A stretch of DNA of 13,059 nucleotides, taken from Methylophilaceae bacterium UBA7525 (GTDB lineage Bacteria > Pseudomonadota > Gammaproteobacteria > Burkholderiales > Methylophilaceae). The DNA lies in assembly GCA_002479405.1 (NCBI GenBank), contig DLMX01000047.1:1-13059 (forward strand). Direction: 5' to 3'. The notes below the pieces were generated by a model. That model did no database searches. It saw only the letters and a program-made list of their open reading frames with translations, and was not told where the DNA came from. Both the position numbers and the translations under genes were made by a program. Positions 1 to 6,457 of the stretch are shown piece by piece (position 1 is the stretch's first letter; the number at the start of each line of letters is the position of its first letter).

Positions 1-32
1 GGACAGGCGTCGGCATCGACCCAGATCTGCAT
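1..32 (-). CDS. YaiI/DUF188 family protein, N-terminal fragment
   Basis: Only the first ten codons and part of the eleventh are inside the window. They read MQIWVDADAC followed by a CC- codon (proline). This matches the very conserved N-terminus of the YaiI/UPF0178 family (xIWVDADACP), a PIN-like fold whose acidic residues include this DADAC motif; the molecular function is not established. The ATG is at 30-32, with an AGGA about nine bases upstream. The gene starts just beyond the terminator of tRNA-Lys and reads in the same direction, so it is probably transcribed separately. The call rests on a short but distinctive motif; the rest of the gene lies outside the window. Confidence 0.72.
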   Translation of the reverse strand, partial: MQIWVDADAC

Positions 33-49
33 GGAAACGCATCCTGTAG

Positions 50-88
50 AAAAGGAAATGCCCCAGCCGTGGCTGAGGCATTTCCCCG
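50..88 (-). terminator. Hairpin terminator behind tRNA-Lys, possibly bidirectional
   Basis: GGAAATGCC (54-62) pairs perfectly with GGCATTTCC (77-85), and an inner AGC/GCT stem closes a short loop. Read on the minus strand, the hairpin is followed by TTTT (50-53), as expected for a Rho-independent terminator of the tRNA-Lys transcript. On the plus strand it is followed by CCGTTTTCTT, so it could also stop transcription coming from the left. Confidence 0.75.
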
Positions 89-94
89 TTTTCT

Positions 95-170
95 TGGTAG
101 GCCGTGCTGGATTCGAACCAGCGACCAACGGATTAAAAGTCCGCTGCTCTACCAGCTGAGCTAACAGCCC
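95..170 (-). tRNA. tRNA-Lys (anticodon TTT), CCA encoded
   Basis: The reverse complement folds as a 76-nt cloverleaf. The acceptor stem pairs GGGCTGT with ACGGCCT, followed by discriminator A and an encoded CCA (95-97). The D arm starts TAGCTCAGCTGGTAGAGC. The anticodon loop reads ACTTTTAATC, giving TTT for lysine. The T arm contains GGTTCGAATCC. It lies between ffh and the yaiI-like gene in the same orientation, with its own promoter at 208-236 and a terminator at 50-88. Confidence 0.97.
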
Positions 171-207
171 ATGCAACCTTGCGGAACAAGACTACGGAAA
201 GGGCGTG

Positions 208-236
208 ATTATCCTGAAAACCACGCGCCGCGTCAA
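208..236 (-). promoter_or_regulatory. Sigma-70 promoter for tRNA-Lys
   Basis: On the minus strand TTGACG (231-236) is separated by exactly 17 bases from GATAAT (208-213). Both hexamers differ from consensus at one position. Transcription would start near 201, about 30 nt before the mature tRNA 5' end at 170. The -35 box begins only 7 bp past the ffh stop codon, and I see no ffh terminator in this gap. Confidence 0.75.
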
Positions 237-243
237 TGCAAAA

Positions 244-1596
244 TCAGCGCATGCCGGGAAATCTGCCCTGCATGGCGCGCATCATCTTGCTCATGCCGCC
301 CTTGGAGAACATCTTCATCATTTTCTGGGCTTCTTCAAACTGCTTCAGCATGCGATTGACTTCCTGCACCTGCACACCGGCACCATCGGCGATACGGCGT
401 TTGCGGGTGGCCTTGATGACTTCCGGCTTACGACGTTCCAGCGGCGTCATGGAATTGATGATGCCTTCGATACGGCGAATAGCCTTGTCGCCGGCATCGC
501 TGCTGATCTGACCGGCCATGCCGGCGATATTGGCCGGCAACTTATCCATCAACGCACCCATGCCACCCATGTTTCGCATCTGCTGCATCTGCATCTTGAA
601 GTCATCCAGATCGAAACCCTTACCGGACTTGACCTTGTCGGCCAGTTTTTTGGCTTCATCCAGATCAACCTTCTTTTGGGCCTCTTCGATCAGCGAGAGC
701 ACATCGCCCATGCCGAGCACACGTGAAGCCATGCGTTCAGGATGGAAAGGCTCCAGACCGTCAACCTTTTCACTGACGCCGATGAACTTGATCGGCTTGC
801 CGGTGACATGACGCACTGAAAGCGCCGCACCACCGCGCGCATCACCGTCCAGCTTGGTCAGCACCACGCCGGTCAACGGCAGGGTTTCGCCGAAAGCACG
901 GGCGGTATTGACCGCGTCCTGGCCCTGCATGGCATCGACCACGAACAGCGTTTCAACCGGTTTGAGCAGGCCATGCAGTTCGCGAATCTCGTTCATCATC
1001 GCTTCGTCGATACCCAGGCGACCCGCAGTATCGAAGATCACGACGTCGTAGAAATGACGCTTGGCGTAATCCAGTGTGGTAGCGGCGATATCCATGGGCT
1101 TCTGGCTGGCGTTGGAATCAAAGCAATCCACTTCCAGGCTTTGCGCCAAGGTTTTCAATTGCTGGATAGCGGCAGGACGATAAACGTCAGCACTAGACAG
1201 CAGCACTTTCTTTTTCTGTTCCTTGAGCAGACGTGCCAGTTTGGCAGAAGTCGTCGTCTTGCCCGAACCCTGCAGACCGGCCATCAGGATGATCGCCGGC
1301 GGCACAGCGGCAAGGTCCAGCCCCACGCTCTTGGCGCCCATCAGTTCAGTCAGCTCATCATGCACGACCTGGATCACGGCCTGGCCTGGTGTCAGGCTTT
1401 GCAGCACTTCGCGGCCCTGTGCACGCTCCTTGACCTTGGCAATGAAGTCCTTCACCACCGGCAGGGCAACGTCGGCCTCAAGCAGGGCCATGCGCACTTC
1501 ACGCATGGCATCTGCGATATTCTCTTCCGTCAGGCGCGCCTGACCACGCAGGGTCTTGATAACGCCTTGCAATCTACCGCTAAGATTTTCTAACAT
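244..1596 (-). CDS. ffh: Signal recognition particle protein Ffh (SRP54)
   Basis: This is the SRP GTPase. With 4.5S RNA it binds signal sequences of nascent membrane proteins and delivers ribosomes to the receptor FtsY. The 450 residues have the normal family length and order. An N domain helical bundle (about 1-90) precedes the G domain, with P-loop GLQGSGKTT (107-115), DTAGR (189-193), TKLD (247-250) and GDARGG (251-256). The C-terminal methionine-rich M domain (about 325-450) carries clusters such as MQMQQMRNMGGMGALM and the RNA-binding region near RRIEGIINSM and RKRRIADGAG. The ATG at 1594-1596 has an AAGAGG ribosome-binding site seven bases upstream. It is divergent from ypjD, a common arrangement in betaproteobacteria. 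It ends close to the tRNA-Lys promoter without a visible terminator, so read-through into the tRNA is possible. Confidence 0.98.
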   Translation of the reverse strand: MLENLSGRLQGVIKTLRGQARLTEENIADAMREVRMALLEADVALPVVKDFIAKVKERAQGREVLQSLTPGQAVIQVVHDELTELMGAKSVGLDLAAVPPAIILMAGLQGSGKTTTSAKLARLLKEQKKKVLLSSADVYRPAAIQQLKTLAQSLEVDCFDSNASQKPMDIAATTLDYAKRHFYDVVIFDTAGRLGIDEAMMNEIRELHGLLKPVETLFVVDAMQGQDAVNTARAFGETLPLTGVVLTKLDGDARGGAALSVRHVTGKPIKFIGVSEKVDGLEPFHPERMASRVLGMGDVLSLIEEAQKKVDLDEAKKLADKVKSGKGFDLDDFKMQMQQMRNMGGMGALMDKLPANIAGMAGQISSDAGDKAIRRIEGIINSMTPLERRKPEVIKATRKRRIADGAGVQVQEVNRMLKQFEEAQKMMKMFSKGGMSKMMRAMQGRFPGMR

Positions 1597-1646
1597 TAAG
1601 GAACCTCTTGATTAATTCCATGAAGCAATTCTGTCTGGCGGCGGCA

Positions 1647-1676
1647 TTAACTTTAGCTTGTGCCGCATGCTATAGT
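1647..1676 (+). promoter_or_regulatory. Candidate sigma-70 promoter for ypjD-like gene
   Basis: TTAACT (1647-1652) and TATAGT (1671-1676) are spaced by 18 bases in the 127-bp ffh/ypjD divergent spacer. The predicted start near 1683 leaves a ~40-nt leader before the ATG at 1724. No equally clear promoter for ffh was found on the other strand. This is a motif match only. Confidence 0.42.
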
Positions 1677-1723
1677 GATACGTAGTTCCTGATTTTAACC
1701 CATTCACTCAAGCTAATGATTCC

Positions 1724-2545
1724 ATGAGCGCGTTTTTACCCTATTTGATCGTTGCGCTGATCTATGCCTTTGTCGCATTTGATTTCTGGCGCAGCACAAA
1801 AAGGCCGCAGGGCCAGAGGGCTATGCACTGGCATTCTGCCGCCATTGCCGTCGGCCTGCTGATACACGCCTGGCTGCTGTACAAGGGAATCTTCGTCGGC
1901 ACTGGCCAACAACTCGGCCTCAGTCTCGATTTCGGCAATGCCCTGTCGATGATCTTCTGGCTGACGGTGCTGATCTACTGGATCACCGACATCCGGCAAA
2001 CCTATAACAGCCTGCAGGCTTTCGTGCTACCGCCAGCCGCACTGTTCGTACTCGTGCATGGCAGTATTCATGAATACAACGTATTACCTTATACCAACGA
2101 GCCGCTGTTTCTGGCACACCTGATCATTGCCCTGCTGGCCTACAGTCTGTTCACTTTCGCAGCGCTGCACGCGCTATTGATGGCAGCTGCGGAACGCAGC
2201 ATGCACAACAAACCCAGCCTGATCAAACTGGCGGATTTCCCGCCGCTGATCGTCATGGAAAAAATGCTGTTCCGCGTGATCGGCCTGGGCTTTCTACTGC
2301 TGACGCTTACACTGATCAGCGGTGTGATGTTCTCCGAACACATCTTTCATCAGGCAATGAAATTCAACCACAAGAATGTTTTTGCCATCCTGTCCTGGCT
2401 GATCTATGCCGGGCTACTGCTCGGCCGTTATATCTATGGCTGGCGCGGCATGACAGCCATACGCCTGACACTCAGCGGCTTTATCCTGCTATTGCTTGCT
2501 TATGCCGGCACCAAGTTTGTGATGCAGTTTCTGCTGCATCCATAA
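1724..2545 (+). CDS. ypjD: CcsA/YpjD-like inner-membrane cytochrome c assembly family protein
   Basis: The product is a 273-residue polytopic membrane protein of the CcsA/ResC/YpjD type (CytC_asm domain). I can see about eight hydrophobic segments, beginning at FLPYLIVALIYAFVAFDFW and ending at the C-terminal LSGFILLLLAYAGTKFVMQFLL. Several histidines lie at predicted membrane borders (LVHGSIHEYN, FSEHIFHQAM, FNHKN), as in this haem-handling superfamily. YpjD-type members are often called inner-membrane protein YpjD; their own role is less well defined than that of true CcsA. The ATG follows a weak ribosome-binding site. The gene is divergent from ffh and converges on the HAD phosphatase with only 5 bp between stop codons, so no separate terminator fits between them. 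Function beyond the family level is inferred. Confidence 0.85.
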   Translation: MSAFLPYLIVALIYAFVAFDFWRSTKRPQGQRAMHWHSAAIAVGLLIHAWLLYKGIFVGTGQQLGLSLDFGNALSMIFWLTVLIYWITDIRQTYNSLQAFVLPPAALFVLVHGSIHEYNVLPYTNEPLFLAHLIIALLAYSLFTFAALHALLMAAAERSMHNKPSLIKLADFPPLIVMEKMLFRVIGLGFLLLTLTLISGVMFSEHIFHQAMKFNHKNVFAILSWLIYAGLLLGRYIYGWRGMTAIRLTLSGFILLLLAYAGTKFVMQFLLHP

Positions 2546-2550
2546 GCAAA

Positions 2551-3213
2551 CTACCTCAAACTGATGATCGGCCAGCCCTGCTGCTCGGCATGAGTGCGCA
2601 GCACATCATCCGGGTCAACCGCCACCGGCTGCTTCACCTGCTTCATCAATGGCAAATCATTGTGTGAATCGCTGTAGAACCAGGTCGTTTCAAAATCATT
2701 GAGCGACTTGCCGCGTGCCGCCATCCACTCATGCAGGCGCTTTACCTTGCCTTCCTGGAAACTCGGCAGACCGGAAACATTACCGGTGAATTCTCCATCA
2801 ATCTGCTCAGGGTCGGTACCGATCAGGTGCTCGACACCGAAGGCGCTGGCAATCGGCCGCGTCACGAAACTGTTGGTCGCCGTGATGATCATCAAGAGGT
2901 CGCCATTGGCCTTGTGCTGGTTCACCAGCGCTTTGGCCTTTTCCGTCATCATCGGTCGCACCTTGTGTTCCAGGTACTGTTGCAGAAATTCATCCAGTTT
3001 GGCACGCGGATGGTCGGACAAGGGCTTCAGCTGGAACTTGAGAAAGGCATAGATATCCAGGCGACCCGCCTTGTAATCTTCATAGAACTCGATGTTCTTC
3101 GCTTCATGCTCTTCACGCTTGAGCAAGCCCTTTTCGATTAAAAACTGGCCCCACTGAAAGTCGCTATCACCCGCCAACAAGGTATTATCCAGATCAAATA
3201 TCGCTAAATTCAA
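2551..3213 (-). CDS. HAD-superfamily subfamily IB phosphatase (SerB/histidinol-phosphatase-like)
   Basis: This is a small soluble HAD-IB hydrolase of about 220 residues. Motif I is FDLDNTLL near the N-terminus, where the first Asp is the nucleophile and the second the general acid. Motif II is the threonine/serine stretch IITATNSF, motif III the lysine region QEGKVKRL, and motif IV YSDSHNDLPL, which supplies the Mg2+-binding acidic residues. Relatives include phosphoserine phosphatases and HisN-like histidinol-phosphatases; the substrate cannot be read from the sequence. No ATG precedes motif I. The TTG at 3211-3213 gives the usual start MNLAIFDLDNT and has GGGGA five bases upstream, so I chose it. 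Another TTG at 3232-3234 overlaps the stop of the transporter gene and has a poorer site. The gene is probably the last of the leuA-rnk-transporter block. Confidence 0.88.
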   Translation of the reverse strand: MNLAIFDLDNTLLAGDSDFQWGQFLIEKGLLKREEHEAKNIEFYEDYKAGRLDIYAFLKFQLKPLSDHPRAKLDEFLQQYLEHKVRPMMTEKAKALVNQHKANGDLLMIITATNSFVTRPIASAFGVEHLIGTDPEQIDGEFTGNVSGLPSFQEGKVKRLHEWMAARGKSLNDFETTWFYSDSHNDLPLMKQVKQPVAVDPDDVLRTHAEQQGWPIISLR

Positions 3214-3230
3214 ACTATTCCCCAATCTAC

Positions 3231-4122
3231 TCAAACTTCAGGCTTGGCCCTGAATGGCATCACCAACAACACGCCGACAATAATAATGACCAATGCCACG
3301 ATCTCCTGCGCATCGACCACCTCATTCGCCAGCCAGACACCGAGAAACATCGCCACGACAGGATTAACAAAGGTATTACTGGTGGCCAGCGCCGGGCGCA
3401 CGGTTTTCAACAGATACTGGTATGCGCTGTAAGCAATAATGGAACCAAAGAATATAAGAAAAACCATGGACCACAAAGACTTATGGCTGATACTGGCCGG
3501 CCATGGCTCACCTTGTACCAGGCATAACACGATTAACACCACGCCGCCCGTCAGCATTTGCGCAGCGCTGCCCATGACACCCGCGGGCATCGGCAGATGT
3601 TTGGCCCAGACCGAACCGAACGCCCAACTGACCGTCGCCAGCAGAATCAGCAGCGCGCCTTCCGGGCTTGCACGTAAGGCTCCGCCACTGGCCAGCACGA
3701 TCGCGCCGATCATGCCTAGCAGGATACCGAGCCACTCACGACGGCTGTGCGATTCACCCCATAGTGCAGAGAACAGGCCTATCCACAAAGGAACAGTAGC
3801 GACCGCCATGGCAGCGGCACTGGTCGAAACGGTCTTTTGCGCAACCGCGACGGCCACATTGCCGATTGACAGCAACAGCACTCCAACCACCAATGCACCC
3901 AGCCATTCTTTCGGCCTGGGAGCGGGGTAACCGCGCCAGCGCAGGAAGGCATACAAAATACCACCGGCCAGACTGAACCGTATCGCCGCCATCATGAACG
4001 GGCGTGAAGCTCTCGATGGCGAAGAACATGGCAAGATAGGTGCCGCCCCAGAAAAAATAGAGCGCCAGCAACGATAGTGACACCAGCACGCGCTGACGTC
4101 CTTCTGCATTAAACCGCATCAT
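3231..4122 (-). pseudogene. EamA/DMT-family transporter, split by a single-base frameshift
   Basis: Drug/metabolite transporters of the EamA family have ten membrane helices and export small metabolites or amino acids; the substrate is unknown here. From ATG 4120-4122 the frame reads MMRFNAEGRQRVLVSLSLLA, then ALYFFWGGTYLAMFFAIESF, the typical first helix with its WGGTY motif. It then runs into nonsense near 4003. The rest of the family sequence (PFMMAAIRFSLAGGILY to the end) continues in the +1 frame. Removing one base from the run at 4000-4002 (GGG on the plus strand) restores AIESF-TP-FMMAAIRF and gives 296 residues, the normal length. The 292-residue open frame starting at 4109 therefore has a false N-terminus. 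Either the gene is freshly inactivated or the assembly has a homopolymer error. It lies 58 bp behind rnk, and its stop overlaps the region of possible HAD starts. Confidence 0.85.
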
Positions 4123-4156
4123 CCTTCGCGGCGCTTCAGAACATGAAGGACTGCGC

Positions 4157-4172
4157 GGGCGCATGTACGCCC
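4157..4172 (-). other. GC-rich hairpin between rnk and the transporter gene
   Basis: GGGCG and CGCCC flank a six-base loop in the 58-bp gap after the rnk stop. There is no T run on either side. It could weaken transcription or stabilise the upstream mRNA end, but it is not a convincing intrinsic terminator. Confidence 0.35.
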
Positions 4173-4180
4173 GGCATTAT

Positions 4181-4612
4181 TCATAGCTGGTAGTCGCCTG
4201 CAGCTTCCGGCTGGTAGTGCACAGCCTCGATCTGCAGTTCATGCACGCCGCTCGGCATCTGCCAACTGATCCTGTCGCCGACACGATATCCGAGAATAGC
4301 CATACCCAGCGGCGCGAGCACAGACACCCTGCCTTGAGTTGAATCGGCATCATCCGGGAACACCAACGTGCAAGTGATTTCCTTGCCAGTGGTCAAATCC
4401 TTCAGCGTCACTCTGGAATTCATGGTGACGACATCTGCCGGAACCGTTTCCTGGGTCACTTCCGCGCACCGCGCCAGCTCTTCTTCCAGCTGATCGAGGC
4501 CGACCGGTTCAGGTCCGCCTCGCTTGCGCAGTTGTTCAGCCATGGCAAACAGCCGGTTCATGTCATAACTGGTAACCTGTATCCTGCCCTTGGGCAATAC
4601 TTCATTTTTCAT
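4181..4612 (-). CDS. rnk: Rnk-family regulator of nucleoside diphosphate kinase (GreA/B-like RNAP-binding protein)
   Basis: The 143 residues fit the Rnk family (about 136 in E. coli). A short N-terminal helical coiled coil (about 16-58, with LFAMAEQLRKRGG and LDQLEEELARCAEV) is followed by a GreA/GreB-type FKBP-like C-terminal domain (about 65-138, with TGKEITCTLVFPDDAD, VSVLAPLGMAILGYRVGD and ISWQMPSG). Rnk proteins bind RNA polymerase at the secondary channel like Gre factors but lack their long cleavage-active coiled coil. In gammaproteobacteria they affect nucleoside diphosphate kinase and alginate synthesis. The gene begins 25 bp after the leuA stop in the same direction, so co-transcription with leuA is likely. 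The ribosome-binding site is weak (AAAGAGATATCAGA before ATG). Confidence 0.9.
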   Translation of the reverse strand: MKNEVLPKGRIQVTSYDMNRLFAMAEQLRKRGGPEPVGLDQLEEELARCAEVTQETVPADVVTMNSRVTLKDLTTGKEITCTLVFPDDADSTQGRVSVLAPLGMAILGYRVGDRISWQMPSGVHELQIEAVHYQPEAAGDYQL

Positions 4613-4637
4613 TCTGATATCTCTTTAAACTGCTTAT

Positions 4638-6176
4638 TTATACTTGCGGATGCGCACGTTCCGACTTCGAATGTAATTTGTTCAAGCCATTCAAATACGC
4701 CTTGGCTGAGGCGACGACAATATCGGTATCCGCACCCTGGCCATTGACGATACGGCCGCCCAGTGAGAAACGCACGGTCACCTCGCCCTGGGCATCGGTG
4801 CCGCTGGTGATATTGTTGACCGAATACAATTGCAACTCGGCACCGCTATTGACGATGGACTCGATCGCCTTGAAAGTCGCATCGACCGGTCCGCCGCCAT
4901 CTGCTTCGGCTTTTTTCTCCTGGCCGTTTTCGGAGATGGTGACGTTGGCATGTGGCACTTCGCCGGTCTGCGAACAGACGTTCAAGTAAACCAGCTTGAA
5001 AGTCTCGGAAGCGTCGCTGATGAACTCATCACTCACCAGGGCATGCAGATCCTCATCGAAAATTTCCGATTTCTTGTCGGCCAGATCCTTGAATTTTGCA
5101 AACGCGGCGTTGAGCAATTCCTCGCTCTCCAACTCAATACCCAATTCCTTCAAGCGCGATCTGAAGGCATTGCGGCCGGAAAGCTTGCCCAAGGTGAGCT
5201 TGTTGGCACCCCAACCCACATCTTCGGCACGCATGATTTCATAGGTTTCGCGATGCTTGAGCACGCCATCCTGGTGGATGCCGGATTCATGCGAGAAGGC
5301 ATTGGCGCCGACCACGGCCTTGTTCGGCTGCACCGGATAACCGGTGATGCTGGAAACCAGTTTGGATGTCGGCACGATCTGCGTCGTGTCGATGCTGGTT
5401 TCAAGATTGAACACATCCTTGCGCGTGCGCACGGCCATGACGATCTCTTCAAGGCTGGCGTTACCTGCACGCTCGCCCAGACCATTGATCGTACATTCGA
5501 CCTGACGTGCACCGCCCAACACGGCGGCCAAGGAATTGGCCACTGCCATGCCGAGGTCGTTATGACAATGCGTGGACCACACCACCTTGTCGGCATCTGG
5601 TACGCGCTCGATCAACTGGCGCATGCGCTCGCCCCACTGCACGGGAATCGAATAACCGACGGTATCCGGCACATTGATGGTCTTGGCGCCGGCCTTGATG
5701 ACGGCATCGAACACACGCACGAGGAAATCCATGTCGGAACGCACGGCATCTTCAGCCGAGAATTCAACGTCATCGGTATATTCCAGCGCCCACTTCACAG
5801 CCTGCACGGCACGCTCGACCACCTGATCCGGCGTCATGCGCAACTTGTTTTCCATATGAATTGGCGAAGTGGCAATAAAGGTATGAATGCGCCCCTTGGC
5901 AGCCGGTTTGATCGCTTCCCCCGCACGGCGCACATCGTTCTCGCTGGCACGTGCCAATGAACACACCGTCGAGTTCTTGATCACTTCGGCGATCGCATGA
6001 ATCGACTCGAAATCACCCTGACTTGCAGCAGCAAAGCCGGCCTCAATCACATTGACGCCAAGTTTTTCCAGCTGGCGGGCAATGCGCAGCTTCTCCTCCT
6101 TGGTCATGGCTGCGCCCGGGCTTTGTTCGCCATCGCGCAAAGTGGTGTCAAAAATGATCAGTTCGTTCTTTTTCAT
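4638..6176 (-). CDS. leuA: 2-isopropylmalate synthase LeuA
   Basis: LeuA condenses acetyl-CoA with 2-oxoisovalerate to 2-isopropylmalate, the committed step of leucine synthesis. The 512 residues match bacterial LeuA. The TIM barrel has DTTLRDGEQSPG (10-21, metal and substrate binding), HCHNDLG (203-209, metal-binding histidines) and NGLGERAGN (231-239). After the linker regions, the C-terminal allosteric LeuA dimer domain (about 390-500, including GQEKKAEADGGGPVDATFKAI in two pieces) should bind leucine for feedback inhibition. The ATG at 6174-6176 has GGA six bases upstream. A 306-bp spacer separates it from pssA and carries a promoter and a candidate leucine leader peptide. rnk follows at 25 bp. 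The gene is intact. Confidence 0.98.
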   Translation of the reverse strand: MKKNELIIFDTTLRDGEQSPGAAMTKEEKLRIARQLEKLGVNVIEAGFAAASQGDFESIHAIAEVIKNSTVCSLARASENDVRRAGEAIKPAAKGRIHTFIATSPIHMENKLRMTPDQVVERAVQAVKWALEYTDDVEFSAEDAVRSDMDFLVRVFDAVIKAGAKTINVPDTVGYSIPVQWGERMRQLIERVPDADKVVWSTHCHNDLGMAVANSLAAVLGGARQVECTINGLGERAGNASLEEIVMAVRTRKDVFNLETSIDTTQIVPTSKLVSSITGYPVQPNKAVVGANAFSHESGIHQDGVLKHRETYEIMRAEDVGWGANKLTLGKLSGRNAFRSRLKELGIELESEELLNAAFAKFKDLADKKSEIFDEDLHALVSDEFISDASETFKLVYLNVCSQTGEVPHANVTISENGQEKKAEADGGGPVDATFKAIESIVNSGAELQLYSVNNITSGTDAQGEVTVRFSLGGRIVNGQGADTDIVVASAKAYLNGLNKLHSKSERAHPQV

Positions 6177-6196
6177 GATTTTTCCATCAATGTAAT

Positions 6197-6214
6197 GACA
6201 AGCGCCTGCTTGCC
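6197..6214 (-). other. Hairpin 20 nt upstream of leuA
   Basis: In the leuA 5' region GGCAAGC pairs with GCTTGTC around the loop AGGC (seven pairs, one of them G-T). It ends 20 nt before the ATG and is not followed by a T run. It may influence leuA translation or be a pausing structure. No experimental basis is visible. Confidence 0.35.
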
Positions 6215-6231
6215 TGTATCAATAAATTCTA

Positions 6232-6254
6232 TCGTCTTCTGCATCAGATGACGA
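6232..6254 (-). promoter_or_regulatory. Candidate attenuator hairpin between leader peptide and leuA
   Basis: TCGTC and GACGA, then TCTG and CAGA, pair around a triloop with a single A-A mismatch. The stem is followed by TAGAATTTATT. The tail is A/T-rich but not a clean U run, so this would be a poor intrinsic terminator. It lies 46 nt after the stop of the leucine-rich leader ORF, a plausible place for an attenuator. Confidence 0.3.
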
Positions 6255-6257
6255 ACA

Positions 6258-6285
6258 TTGGTAAAACTGGTAGTGGAGGTATAAG
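6258..6285 (+). promoter_or_regulatory. Candidate promoter of an antisense RNA to the leuA leader
   Basis: TTGGTA (6258-6263) and TATAAG (6280-6285) are 16 bases apart on the plus strand, giving a start near 6292. No plus-strand protein gene follows, but a good intrinsic terminator does, at 6434-6479. This is a motif match only and could be chance. Confidence 0.3.
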
Positions 6286-6299
6286 TAGTCTGCGCGCGC

Positions 6300-6419
6300 T
6301 TAGCGCAGCAGAAATAGGCGAAGCAAAGCCAGACGTAGCGCAGCTTGGGCGCGTACGAGATGCTCAGCCATATGGCGGCTGATAGAGGTAAAAACTGAAA
6401 TGTTCTGGTAAGCAAACAT
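6300..6419 (-). CDS. Candidate leucine-rich leader peptide upstream of leuA
   Basis: This is a 39-codon ORF starting MFAYQNISVF and ending LRLALLRLFLLR before TAA. Seven of the last twelve residues are leucine, using CTA, CTG, TTG, CTT, CTA, CTG and CTG; there is one more leucine at residue 21. Leader peptides with runs of the pathway's amino acid lie in front of leucine operons in many proteobacteria, where ribosome stalling senses charged tRNA-Leu. The ATG is 9 bases past the -10 box, so the mRNA would start 2-4 nt before it. There is no Shine-Dalgarno site, which suggests leaderless initiation. An internal ATG at 6369-6371 would give 23 residues. The stop is 123 nt before leuA. The position, composition and promoter fit leader-peptide control, but the ORF could be chance in GC-rich DNA. 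Confidence 0.5.
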   Translation of the reverse strand: MFAYQNISVFTSISRHMAEHLVRAQAALRLALLRLFLLR

Positions 6420-6428
6420 GGTGATGTG

Positions 6429-6457
6429 AATATAAAGCTTTTATGGCCGGATGACAA
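6429..6457 (-). promoter_or_regulatory. Sigma-70 promoter of leuA
   Basis: TTGTCA (6452-6457) and TATATT (6429-6434) are separated by exactly 17 bases on the minus strand. The hexamers are one and one-to-two bases from consensus. The start falls near 6421-6423, about 245 nt before the leuA ATG. It lies downstream of the pssA stop, so leuA need not depend on the pssA promoter. Confidence 0.68.

Noticed and set aside
3754..4164. Separate 136-residue gene overlapping the transporter
   Set aside because: Its middle part is the true first helix of the EamA transporter, and its tail is out-of-frame nonsense after the one-base shift at 4000-4002.
4830..5960. 376-residue plus-strand ORF antisense to leuA
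   Set aside because: It lies entirely opposite a clear leuA, is rich in H, D and G as expected for a shadow frame, and resembles no known family.
6173..6244. 23-codon ORF MQKTIEFIDTGKQ... whose stop overlaps the leuA start, a possible coupling peptide
   Set aside because: No Shine-Dalgarno site and no amino-acid bias related to leucine. The ATGA overlap alone is weak evidence.
6289..6308. GC hairpin at the leader ORF end as an intrinsic terminator
   Set aside because: The CTGCGC/GCGCAG stem is followed by ACTACTTATACC with no U run, so it does not qualify.
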